This document shows positions 38,949 to 48,755 of a stretch of DNA of 64,000 bases, in pieces. The stretch is from Billgrantia lactosivorans (lineage in GTDB: Bacteria; Pseudomonadota; Gammaproteobacteria; Pseudomonadales; Halomonadaceae). The notes under the pieces were generated by a model, which was not told where the DNA came from, made no database searches, and saw only the letters and a list, made by a program, of their open reading frames with translations. Every line of letters begins with the position of its first letter. The stretch's first letter is position 1. The DNA lies in the NCBI RefSeq assembly GCF_003254665.1, contig NZ_QHGY01000002.1:417517-481516 (forward strand), read 5' to 3'. The position numbers and the translations under genes were made by a program.

Positions 38949-39599
38949 TTACCGCCTGCCCTTGCCGGGGCCTCGGCCGGCCGGCTTCTTGCGGCGCGGC
39001 ATGGGCTTGGGCGTCTCGGGCGGTACGCGATAGTGCAGGTAGAGATCCAGCACCAGGTCGGGCAGCTGGGCGGCCAGCGACTCCAGGCGCGCGGTGTCGG
39101 CCACCATCTCGGCCATGTCCGGCTCGTCGTCGAACAGCCCCGAGAGCGCCATGAACGGCAGCAGCAGGGTGGCGACGCTCTCCTCGTCCTGCTCGAACCA
39201 GGCCGCTTCGTCGAGGAACACGCCCTCCATGAAACCGGCGCACCAGTCGCCGACGGGCGTCTCCTCCGGGGGCGTGCCGTCCAGGGTGAGCTCGAAGGGC
39301 AGCTCGGGCAGGCCGCCCTGCTCCAGGGTGTCGATGGCGTTGCCACGCAGCTTTTCCAGCAGGCCGAGGATCTCGCTGCGCTCGGCGTCGTCGGTAAAGC
39401 TCGGCTCGCCGTGGAACAGTTCGGCCACCCAGGCAGCGGCCTCGATCTCGCGTGGCGCCACGGCCAGGGCGACGAGAAAACCATGGGCCGAGATCAGGTC
39501 CAGGGCGTCGGCATCGACGCGCTCGGAGTCGAGGTACTCGTCGAGGCGCTCGAGTTCTTCGTCCTCGAGCAGGGGCTGGGGCAGGGGCGTATCGGACAT
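38949..39599 (-). CDS. UPF0149 (YgfB/YecA) family protein
   Basis: This 216-residue protein has the family core LISAHGFLVALAVAPREI near residue 36, GDWCAGFMEGVF near residue 117, and LLPFMALSGLF. It ends in a basic tail (MPRRKKPAGRGPGKGRR) rather than the SEC-C zinc motif of YecA. UPF0149 proteins are small, acidic and mostly uncharacterised; E. coli YgfB has been linked to cell-wall and stress responses. It is divergent from the SprT-like gene and ends beside a tandem heptamer repeat. Confidence 0.85.
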   Translation of the reverse strand: MSDTPLPQPLLEDEELERLDEYLDSERVDADALDLISAHGFLVALAVAPREIEAAAWVAELFHGEPSFTDDAERSEILGLLEKLRGNAIDTLEQGGLPELPFELTLDGTPPEETPVGDWCAGFMEGVFLDEAAWFEQDEESVATLLLPFMALSGLFDDEPDMAEMVADTARLESLAAQLPDLVLDLYLHYRVPPETPKPMPRRKKPAGRGPGKGRR

Positions 39600-39683
39600 C
39601 GGGCCTCTCGCATGGCATCGTGAAGGCGGTTCGTGGCCGCACTGGGCTGGACAGCGCCGTGGCGGGACGTCATTTTAGCACCC

Positions 39684-40253
39684 ATGAAACGACCCGCGCT
39701 CCCTGATCCCTGCCCCGAGTGGCTGACGAGCCTCGACGATACAGCGCTTCGCCAAGCCCTGCTGGCGCGGGTGGAGGCGGCCTGGCAGCTGTGCCGCGCC
39801 TATCACCCCGAGCTGCCCCGGCCCAAGGTGTGGTGCGACCTGAAAGGCAAGTGCGCCGGCCAGGCCCACTACGGGCGCGGCGGGCTACGCTTCAACCCGG
39901 TGCTCTATCGCGATAACCGCCACGCCTTCCTGACCGAGGTGGTGCCGCACGAGATGGCTCACTGGCTGGTCCGCCACCTCAGCGATGGGCGCCAGGCAAA
40001 GCCCCACGGGCGCGAGTGGCGCACCGTGATGGAGCGCCTGTTCGGCATCGAGGCCAGGGTGACGCACTGCTTCGACACGCGCCGGGCGAGCCCCACGCCC
40101 TACCGTTACCACTGTGGCTGCCAGGCGCACTTCTTCACCGCGCGACGCCACTCGCTGGCGCGCCGGGGGCGCCGCTACCGCTGCCTGTCGTGCGCTCAGA
40201 CGTTGGTCTATCAGTCCTTTGTAGCGCATGAAAAAGATGCTACAAATTACTGA
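39684..40253 (+). CDS. SprT-family zinc metalloprotease domain protein
   Basis: This 189-residue protein has the gluzincin motif EVVPHEMAHWLVRHL with zinc ligands at about His89 and His93. The SprT-type C-terminal zinc ribbon is YHCGCQAHFFTARRHSLARR followed by YRCLSCAQTLVY. The mid-part KPHGREWRTVMERLFG is typical. Bacterial SprT proteins resemble the protease domain of SPRTN, which acts on DNA-protein crosslinks, but their function in bacteria is not established. ATG 39684 is used. acs follows after a 151-base promoter region. Confidence 0.85.
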   Translation: MKRPALPDPCPEWLTSLDDTALRQALLARVEAAWQLCRAYHPELPRPKVWCDLKGKCAGQAHYGRGGLRFNPVLYRDNRHAFLTEVVPHEMAHWLVRHLSDGRQAKPHGREWRTVMERLFGIEARVTHCFDTRRASPTPYRYHCGCQAHFFTARRHSLARRGRRYRCLSCAQTLVYQSFVAHEKDATNY

Positions 40254-40274
40254 TTAGAAAAGAAAAAATCCTGA

Positions 40275-40321
40275 TACCAATGTCTAAGAGGAAGGCCCGC
40301 GCCGAGGGTATATGCTGGAAG
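40275..40321 (+). promoter_or_regulatory. Candidate acs promoter with a CrbR-like operator
   Basis: The element TAC-N4-GTCTA (40275-40286) matches the four GAC-N4-GTC elements at 60935-61037 with one change in the left half. A TATATG box at 40309-40314 would place transcription near 40321, so the element centre is at about -41.5. That is the usual position for a class II activator overlapping -35. There is no good -35 hexamer, which suits an activated promoter. The acs ribosome site TGGAAGAGG follows. Confidence 0.5.
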
Positions 40322-40404
40322 GCGAATCTGATGCCGGCGCACACGACAACAAGGCAGCCGGTAACATCCACCGAGAGGGTGCATCTCCTGGAAGAGGCTA
40401 GCCA

Positions 40405-42351
<1,947 letters not shown>

Positions 42352-42406
42352 TTTGTCCAGCACCTCATTGGTTGGCAGGTACGGCCAGCCGAAAGATCGA
42401 ATCTCG

Positions 42407-42428
42407 CCGGCCTTCGGGCCGGTTTTTT
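42407..42428 (+). terminator. Rho-independent terminator after acs
   Basis: The CCGGCC stem, TTCG tetraloop and GGCCGG stem are followed by six T residues, 55 bases after the acs stop. It also separates acs from the convergent Ku gene. Confidence 0.92.
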
Positions 42429-42432
42429 CGTC

Positions 42433-43629
42433 TCAGCGGGCGCCGGCGATGGCCTTGGCCAGCTCGGCCTTGCTCATGCGGCTGCGGCCGGGCAGGTCGA
42501 GTTGCTGGGCGCGTGCGTAGAGCTCGTCGCGGGAGAGCTCTTCCAGCTCGGCCAGCTCAGCGCTGCGGCGCTTGCCGCGTGGTGCGGCCTGATCGGCGGC
42601 CTTGGTGTCCGTGCCGTGCTGGCCTGATGGGCGCTGCTTTGTTTCGCTGCGCTTGGCCGTCGGCTTGCCGCGCTTATCCGGCTGGCTCTTGCCGGCGTCG
42701 CTGCGCGCCTCCTGGCCGGGCGGGCGGCCTTCGGCCAGGCTCTGCTTGAGCACCTGCATCAGATCGATCACTTCACCGCCCTGTTCCGGCTCGACCTCGG
42801 GCTCGTCCTCCTCACCCAGGGCGATCACATCCTCGCCTCGGCTCAGTTTCTCCTTGGCGCGGGCGATGAGGCGCTGGCTCTGCCGGTCCTGCAGCGCCTT
42901 GCGTTCGAGGTCCTCCTCGACCAGCGCGTCGATGGCCTGCTGCATCGCCTTCACCCTGCTCTTGTCGGCCTTGGGAGACTCGGGCAGGGCGATGTCGTCG
43001 GGAGTACGCAGCTCCTCGGCAAAGCGAAGCGTCTCGGCGCGCAGGATGCCCTTCTCGGCGATGATCGCCACCAAATACTCCTTGCCGCGCATGACGAAGG
43101 TGGCGATACCGGCTCGTCCGGTGGCTTCCATGCTCTCGGCCAGCAGGCGGTAGGCCTTGGTCACGCCCTTGTCGGGGGTCATGAAGTAGGCGCGCTCGAA
43201 GTACATCGGGTCGATCTCGTCGAGGCCGACGAAGCGCTTGAGGTCTATCTCCTGGGACTTCTCCGGCGCCAGCGACTCGAGTTCGCGATCCTCCACCACC
43301 ACGAACTCATTCTTCTCGACCTCGTAGCCGCGGATCAGCTCGTCGTAGTCGAGCACACGCTCCTCCTTCTCGCACAAGTAGCGCCGCGCCAGCGGCGTGC
43401 CGTCGCGATCGACCATGCGCAGCGACACCGGCTTGGGACGGTTGGCCGGGTAGAGGTTGACCGGCAGGCTGACCAGGCCGAAGGTGATGGTGCCCGACCA
43501 CAGCGGGCGCGGGCCGCTGGCGTGGAAGCGCCGCTTCTCCTCGCCCTGGGCCGATTCGTCCTTCCCCTTCGTCTTGCCCCTTTCCTTCGGCTTTTGTTTG
43601 GGCTTGGCTTTCGATCCTGGGCTAGGCAC
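42433..43629 (-). CDS. ku: Ku protein (non-homologous end joining), long form
   Basis: This 398-residue protein has the Ku70/Ku80-like core at residues ~35-290, with PLWSGTITFGLVSLPVNLY, VLDYDELIRGYEVEKNEFVV, PMYFERAYFMTPDKGVTKAY and FVMRGKEYLVAI. An N-terminal basic, low-complexity 35-residue arm precedes it. The long Lys/Arg/Gln-rich C-terminal tail ends in a SAP-like segment (SRDELYARAQQLDLPGRSRMSKAEL), presumably for DNA binding. Ku binds DNA ends and recruits LigD. It overlaps the second ku gene by eight bases and is the last gene of the NHEJ operon. Confidence 0.9.
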   Translation of the reverse strand: MPSPGSKAKPKQKPKERGKTKGKDESAQGEEKRRFHASGPRPLWSGTITFGLVSLPVNLYPANRPKPVSLRMVDRDGTPLARRYLCEKEERVLDYDELIRGYEVEKNEFVVVEDRELESLAPEKSQEIDLKRFVGLDEIDPMYFERAYFMTPDKGVTKAYRLLAESMEATGRAGIATFVMRGKEYLVAIIAEKGILRAETLRFAEELRTPDDIALPESPKADKSRVKAMQQAIDALVEEDLERKALQDRQSQRLIARAKEKLSRGEDVIALGEEDEPEVEPEQGGEVIDLMQVLKQSLAEGRPPGQEARSDAGKSQPDKRGKPTAKRSETKQRPSGQHGTDTKAADQAAPRGKRRSAELAELEELSRDELYARAQQLDLPGRSRMSKAELAKAIAGAR

Positions 43630-44398
43630 GCTTGCGCTCCTTCTTCAGGCTGGCCTCGAGCGCCTTGGAAAGGTCATCGGAAGCCTCGCGGCGACGAATG
43701 GGCGTGACCTTGACGCGCTTGCCGCGCCGCTTGGCCTCGATCAGTTCCAGCACTCGCTCGCGATAGTCGTCGTGATATTCCTCGGGGTCGAACTTCGCCT
43801 CCAGCATGCCGATCAGCTGGCGCGCCATGTCGAGTTCCCTGGCGTCAAGCGCCTTGCCCTTGGGTGGTTCCAGGGCGTCTACCGGTACCACCTGCTCCTC
43901 GTGGCGCAACGATATCAGCATGGGCACGCCGCGATGCAGGCGCAGTGCGCCGACATAGCTCTTGTTGCGCATGACCCAGCGCGCCAGGCCCTCCTTGCCG
44001 CTGTTTGCCAGGGCCTCGGCCAGGGTGAAGTAGAGCGACTCGCTGCCATCCGGGCCCAGGTAGTAGGGGCGGTCGTACCAGCGATGATCGATCACCTGTG
44101 GCGGCAGAAAGCGGATCACTTCGATGTCGCGTCCCGAGTCCGGCTCCAGCGCCTCGAGCTCCTGCTTGTCGAACACCACCAGGCTGCCCTCGTCGGTGCG
44201 ATAGGCGCGGCGGGTCTCGGCGTGGGGCACGATCTCGTCGGTGTCGGGGTTGACCATGGCCTGCTTGACCGGGGAGCGGTCCTTCTCGTGGAGCAGGCGG
44301 AAGTGTACGCTGCGATCCTGCACCGCCGAGTAGAGCTTGACCGGGACCTCCACCTCGCCGAAGCGGATCACGCCCTTCCACATCGCCCGTGCGCCCAT
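43622..44398 (-). CDS. ku: Second Ku protein
   Basis: This 258-residue Ku-domain protein is a paralogue of its neighbour: MWKGVIRFGEVEVPVKLYSA, VVFDKQELEALEPDSGRDIE, DRPYYLGPDGSESLYFTLAE and WVMRNKSYVGALRLH. The C-terminus is a short basic tail (KALEASLKKERKRA). Start ATG 44398 overlaps the previous gene's TGA; an alternative start at 44419 exists. The two Ku chains may form a heterodimer, as in some other bacteria with multiple ku genes, or act separately. That is not decidable here. Confidence 0.88.
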   Translation of the reverse strand: MGARAMWKGVIRFGEVEVPVKLYSAVQDRSVHFRLLHEKDRSPVKQAMVNPDTDEIVPHAETRRAYRTDEGSLVVFDKQELEALEPDSGRDIEVIRFLPPQVIDHRWYDRPYYLGPDGSESLYFTLAEALANSGKEGLARWVMRNKSYVGALRLHRGVPMLISLRHEEQVVPVDALEPPKGKALDARELDMARQLIGMLEAKFDPEEYHDDYRERVLELIEAKRRGKRVKVTPIRRREASDDLSKALEASLKKERKRA

Positions 44399-44583
44399 CA
44401 GTCCTCCTCCTCTCGACATTCGGGACAGACCGTCTCACGGCTCTCGAAGCGCTCCGCCACGCATACGGGGCAGATCGGCCGATCGCAGTAGATGCAGTGG
44501 TAGCCTGCCTCGTAGTGGAAGGTGCGCAGGCAGAACTGGCAGGTCTCGGGGCCGGACTCGAGCCACCACGGGGCTTCGCTCAT
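44398..44583 (-). CDS. Small zinc-binding protein in the NHEJ operon
   Basis: This 61-residue protein has four Cys-x2-Cys pairs (CQFC, CIYC, CPVC, CPEC) with additional His residues: CQFCLRTFHYEAGYHCIYC, then RPICPVCVAERF and ETVCPECREEED. That is enough for two zinc sites, giving a treble-clef or double ribbon fold. I do not recognise the family. It lies 25 bases after ligD and its TGA overlaps the ATG of the second ku gene (one base), so it is co-translated with the NHEJ genes. A role in DNA or protein contacts at breaks is a guess from position. Confidence 0.7.
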   Translation of the reverse strand: MSEAPWWLESGPETCQFCLRTFHYEAGYHCIYCDRPICPVCVAERFESRETVCPECREEED

Positions 44584-44608
44584 GACGTTCCCTCCGCTTT
44601 GCTGCCGT

Positions 44609-47158
44609 TCACGTCACACCGACGCGCTTGAGCAGCTCGGCCTCCAGCGGTCGCGCCGCCTCGGCAAAATCCTCCCAGGGATCCTCCCCCAGCGCCGAGA
44701 GCCGCCGCCGCAGGTTGCCCACGTTGTAGCGATCGGAGCGCAGCGCGGGATTGAGTTCGTCCCAGCGGAGCGGCACGGCCACCGGGGCGCCCTCGCGGGC
44801 GCGCACGGTGTAGGAGGCCACTGCGGTGGCGCCGCGGCCGTTGCGCAGGTAGTCGATGAAGATACGCCCCTCGCGCTTGGCCTTGGACATGTTGGTCGTC
44901 AGGCGCTTCGGATCGTCCTTGGCATGCGCTTCGGCCACTCCCTTGGCGAAGGCCTTGGCCTGCTCCCACTCGACGCTGGGCTCGAGCGGCACGACCAGGT
45001 GCAGCCCCTTGCCGCCGGTGGTGCGCAAAAACGGCGTGAGGCCCAGCGCCTCGAGGCGTTCGCGCAGGGTGCCGGCAACGCGCAGGATCTCCTTCCAGGC
45101 GATGCCCTCGTCGGGGTCGAGGTCGAACACCAGGCAGTCGGGCTGCTCGAGGTGATCGATGCGACTGCCCCAAGGGTGGATCTCGAGCGCACCGGCCTGC
45201 ACCAGGCCCACCAGGTCGGCGGCGCTCTCGACGTAGACATACTCGGCGCTGCCTTTCTTTTCCGGCACGTTGATGCGCGGCACGCTGGGGGGAATGGCGC
45301 GGCGCGGGTGCTTCTGGAAGAAGCACTCGTCGTCGCGCCCCTGGGGGCAGCGCACCAGCGACAGCGGGCGGCGTGCCAGGTGGGGCAGGACCCACTCATG
45401 GATCTGCTCGTAGAAACGCGCCAGGTCGAGCTTGGTCAGGCCCTGTTCGGGGAACAGCACGCGGTCGGGATGGGTCAGGCGGACGCCGCGCAGCGAGGTC
45501 TCGTCCTTGCGCTTGCGGGTCGCCGGCTTGCTCGGGCTGTCGTGCGCTTCCGGCGTGCCTTCGGCTGCCAGCTCCTTGGTCGGGGTCATGCGGATCTCCT
45601 CGGGATTGCGGTCCTCGCGCAGGCCGCGAAAGGCGGGATGGCGCAGGCGTCCGTCTCGGGTGCGCTCGGTGAACTCCACCTCGATGACCAGGTCGGGGCG
45701 CACCCAGTGCACCGAGCGGCCGTCCGGCACGCTGCCGTGGAAGGGCGAGCGCTGCACCTCGATGCTCTCCAGAGTGGCGCCAAGCTGCTCGAGCTGGCGG
45801 CTGGTGAAGCCGGTGCCGACGCGGCCGGCGTATACCAGCCCCTGCTTGCCGTAGGCCCCCATCAGCAGCGAGCCGAAGCCGCTGCGCGAGCCGCCGGGAT
45901 CGGTGTAGCCGCCGACCACGAACTCCTCGTGGCTGACGCACTTGACCTTGAGCCAGTCGCGGCTGCGCTTCTGCTGGTAGCGGCTGTCGGCACGCTTGCA
46001 GATGATGCCTTCGAGGCCCATCTGGCAGGCGCGTGCATGGAACGCCGCTCCCTGGGACTCGATATGGTCGGAATAGCGGATGGTCGCCGCCGGCACGTCC
46101 GCGACGTCGAGCAGTGCCCGGAGGGTGCGCTTGCGCTCGCGCAGTGCCACGTTGGACAGGTCGTGGCCCTCGAGATAGGGCAGGTCGAAGAGCTGGTAGA
46201 CGAGGGCGGCGGTGCGGCCGCGGGAGAGGGCTTCCTGCAGCTCGCCGAAGCGGCTGATGCCGTCCTGGCCCATGGCCACCACCTCGCCGTCGAGCAGCAC
46301 CGAAGCCACCGGCAGCGGCGCCAGGGCGCGGGCGATCTCGGGGAAGCGATGGGTCCAGTCCTTGCCGTTGCGCGTGATCAGGCGCACCTCGCCCTGCTCG
46401 ATGCGGGCCAGCAGGCGGTAGCCGTCCAGCTTGATCTCGTGGATCCAGTCGCCCCGGCTCGGTACCTCGCGGGCCAGGGTGGCGAGCTGGGGTTTCACCT
46501 CCTGCGGCAGCCTGGCCTTGCGCGCACCCGCCAGGGCGCCGGGGTCGGGCGGGGAGGGGGCGCCGCGGTCGTCGCCGCCGCTCGACCAGGTGGCATCGCG
46601 CGCCTCGGCGATCTCGCGCATGCTGCGTCCGCTGACGATGCTCGCGTCATCCTCGACGGAGAGCGAGGGGTCCATGCGCCGGCTATCGTCGTGGCGCTTG
46701 ATCATCAGCCAGTTGCGCCCGTGCTTGTCCTGGCGCTTGCCGCTCATGCGGGTCAGGGTCCAGTGGCCCTTGAGCCGCTCGCCGTCGAGCTCGATGTCGA
46801 GGCGATCGGCCTTGGCCTTGCCGCGGATCCGCCAGGAACCGCGATCCCACAGCATGACGGTGCCGCCGCCGTAGGCCTTCGCCGGGATGACGCCCTCGAA
46901 CTCGCCGTACTCCAGCGGGTGGTCCTCCACCTCGACCGCCAGGCGCTTCTCGCCGGGTTCCAGGCTCGGCCCCTTGGGCAGGGCCCAGCTTTTGAGCACG
47001 CCATCCTGCTCCAGGCGCAGGTCGAAGTGGTCATGGCTCGCCGCATGCTTGTGCATCACGTAGAGGTGGCCCGACGTGGCCGGGCCGCTGGCGTCGCCGG
47101 CGGGCTCCCGGGTTCGCGTGAAGTCGCGCTTGCGGCGGTACTCCTCGAGTCGTTCCAT
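44609..47158 (-). CDS. ligD: Multifunctional ATP-dependent DNA ligase D
   Basis: LigD seals double-strand breaks in bacterial NHEJ. The 849-residue chain has all three domains in the usual order. The N-terminal 3'-phosphoesterase is HKHAASHDHFDLRLEQDG, residues ~35-180. The ATP-dependent ligase has the nucleotidyl lysine in HEIKLDGYRLLARI, Lys ~243, with LLDGEVVAM later. The C-terminal primase/polymerase domain has LVFDLDPDEGIAWKE and TGGKGLHLVVPL, residues ~550-849. ATG 47158 is chosen because AAGGA lies eight bases ahead; ATG 47167 would add three residues. It leads the operon ligD - Cys-rich protein - ku - ku. Confidence 0.93.
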   Translation of the reverse strand: MERLEEYRRKRDFTRTREPAGDASGPATSGHLYVMHKHAASHDHFDLRLEQDGVLKSWALPKGPSLEPGEKRLAVEVEDHPLEYGEFEGVIPAKAYGGGTVMLWDRGSWRIRGKAKADRLDIELDGERLKGHWTLTRMSGKRQDKHGRNWLMIKRHDDSRRMDPSLSVEDDASIVSGRSMREIAEARDATWSSGGDDRGAPSPPDPGALAGARKARLPQEVKPQLATLAREVPSRGDWIHEIKLDGYRLLARIEQGEVRLITRNGKDWTHRFPEIARALAPLPVASVLLDGEVVAMGQDGISRFGELQEALSRGRTAALVYQLFDLPYLEGHDLSNVALRERKRTLRALLDVADVPAATIRYSDHIESQGAAFHARACQMGLEGIICKRADSRYQQKRSRDWLKVKCVSHEEFVVGGYTDPGGSRSGFGSLLMGAYGKQGLVYAGRVGTGFTSRQLEQLGATLESIEVQRSPFHGSVPDGRSVHWVRPDLVIEVEFTERTRDGRLRHPAFRGLREDRNPEEIRMTPTKELAAEGTPEAHDSPSKPATRKRKDETSLRGVRLTHPDRVLFPEQGLTKLDLARFYEQIHEWVLPHLARRPLSLVRCPQGRDDECFFQKHPRRAIPPSVPRINVPEKKGSAEYVYVESAADLVGLVQAGALEIHPWGSRIDHLEQPDCLVFDLDPDEGIAWKEILRVAGTLRERLEALGLTPFLRTTGGKGLHLVVPLEPSVEWEQAKAFAKGVAEAHAKDDPKRLTTNMSKAKREGRIFIDYLRNGRGATAVASYTVRAREGAPVAVPLRWDELNPALRSDRYNVGNLRRRLSALGEDPWEDFAEAARPLEAELLKRVGVT

Positions 47159-47299
47159 CGGCTCCATCCTTGGCCGTCGGCTCCAAAAGGCCTCGCCTTT
47201 CAGACTAGCCGCGCTTGGCGCGGGCACCAAATTCATCGCGCATGGCAACGCATGTCGCCGTTGTCAGGCCGCCTGGCACCCATGTCATTGATCTTCGAG

Positions 47300-47331
47300 T
47301 ACCGTTCTGTTTCCCGGGGTTCGGAACGGTA
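47300..47331. promoter_or_regulatory. Inverted repeat between ligD and the ATP-grasp gene
   Basis: A perfect 8-bp inverted repeat (TACCGTTC at 47300-47307, GAACGGTA at 47324-47331) sits in the 290-base divergent promoter region. The CCCGGG centre and 16-base spacing would suit a dimeric repressor or activator. There is no T tract. Nothing else in the gap was recognised apart from a ribosome site (GGAGATAGACGG) for the ATP-grasp gene. Confidence 0.45.
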
Positions 47332-47448
47332 AAGAATCGTCTTCCCCATGGAACCTTGGGCGGGGCCTACTTATCTTGAGGAGTGTAGGAAAGGATAGGG
47401 GGGCCAACCGACCTGGCTCTCCAACGAAACTGTCATGGAGATAGACGG

Positions 47449-48738
47449 ATGAAGCGAAACATCTTTGTCGTGGCGCTGGAAGACCATCAGCGCCAGGAGC
47501 TGGAAACACTGCGCCACGCCGATAAGATCAGTGTCCACAACCTGCTGTCGGTCAGAAGGGCCGTCGAGTCCCCTCACTTCTCCTTCAATGCCCTGCTCGA
47601 CGAGGCGCGCCGCAAGCTCGAGGCCTTCGACGGCTCCATCGATGCCATCGTGGCGCAGTGGGACTTTCCCACCAGCGTGCTGGTGCCCATCCTGTGTCGC
47701 GAGTACGGCATCCCCTCGCCCACGGTGGAGAGCGTGCTCAAGTGCGAGCACAAGTACTGGAGCCGCCTCGAGCAGCAGAAGGTCGTGCCCGAGGTGGTGC
47801 CCGATTTCTGCGCGGTGGATCCCTTCTCCGACGACCCGCTCTCCCAGGTCACGCTCGACTACCCCTTCTGGATCAAGCCGGTCAAGGCCTTCTCGTCGCA
47901 CCTGGGCTTCAAGATCGAGAACGACGAGCAGTTCCACGCGGCGATCGAGGAGATTCGCCAGGGCATTCGCAAGCTGGGCGATCCGTTCAACGAGGCGCTG
48001 AACCACGCCGAGTTGCCGTCGGAGATCCAGCGCATGGACGGCAACTCGTGCATCGTCGAGAAACTCGTGGCAGGCGTGCAGGGCGCGCCGGAAGGAACCG
48101 TCTACAGGGGGGAATTCAACGTCCATGGCATCATTTCCCAGCCCAGCACGGAAATGAGTGACGCACCCTATGATCGTATCGAGTACCCCAGCCATCTGCC
48201 GGAACCGATCCATCGGCAGATGATCGACGTTTCCAAGAAATTTCTCGAGCATATCGGCTATGACAACGGCTGCTTCAACGCCGAGTTCCTGTGGGATGAA
48301 GCAAGGGAACAGCTGTGGCTGATCGAGGTCAACACGCGGATATCCCAGTCCCACAGCGAGATCTTCATCATGGTCGACGGCATGTCGAACCATGAGGTCG
48401 CCGTCGACATCGCCCTCGGCGAGCGTCCCTCCCTGGCCAACCGGCAGGGCGATCACGCCGTCGCCGCCAAGTGCTTCATCCCCTACAAGCACGAGGATGG
48501 CATCGTGCGACGGGTACCGAGCGAGGAGGAGATCGCGGCACTTGCCGAGCGCTTTCCCGGCACCATGGTGCGCCTCGACGTGCAGCCGGGCGATCGGCTA
48601 AGCGATCTCATGCACCAGGACAGCTTCAGCTATCGCCTGGGAACCCTCTATGTGGCGGGGGAGAGTCACGAAGAAGTCGACCAGCGCTACAAGGCGTGCC
48701 TGGAAGGGCTTCACTTCGAGATAGCACCCATCGCATGA
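47449..48738 (+). CDS. ATP-grasp domain carboxylate-amine ligase-like protein
   Basis: The 429-residue protein has ATP-grasp features: a hydrophobic preATP-grasp part, FWIKPVKAFSSHLGFKI as the nucleotide lysine region, EKLVAGVQGAPEGTV, and NAEFLWDEAREQLWLIEVNTR. The last segment is the metal-binding Glu/Asn end. ATP-grasp enzymes typically join a carboxylate to an amine, thiol or similar group through an acyl phosphate. The substrate is not evident; one from the amino-acid or peptide world is a plausible guess. The linked CocE-type hydrolase begins 18 bases later with its own ribosome site, so the pair is likely co-transcribed. Confidence 0.78.
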   Translation: MKRNIFVVALEDHQRQELETLRHADKISVHNLLSVRRAVESPHFSFNALLDEARRKLEAFDGSIDAIVAQWDFPTSVLVPILCREYGIPSPTVESVLKCEHKYWSRLEQQKVVPEVVPDFCAVDPFSDDPLSQVTLDYPFWIKPVKAFSSHLGFKIENDEQFHAAIEEIRQGIRKLGDPFNEALNHAELPSEIQRMDGNSCIVEKLVAGVQGAPEGTVYRGEFNVHGIISQPSTEMSDAPYDRIEYPSHLPEPIHRQMIDVSKKFLEHIGYDNGCFNAEFLWDEAREQLWLIEVNTRISQSHSEIFIMVDGMSNHEVAVDIALGERPSLANRQGDHAVAAKCFIPYKHEDGIVRRVPSEEEIAALAERFPGTMVRLDVQPGDRLSDLMHQDSFSYRLGTLYVAGESHEEVDQRYKACLEGLHFEIAPIA

Positions 48739-48755
48739 GCCCGAAAGGAGGAATC

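Noticed and set aside
44522..47332. Long plus-strand frame over ligD
   Set aside because: Antisense shadow of ligD; composition is low complexity.
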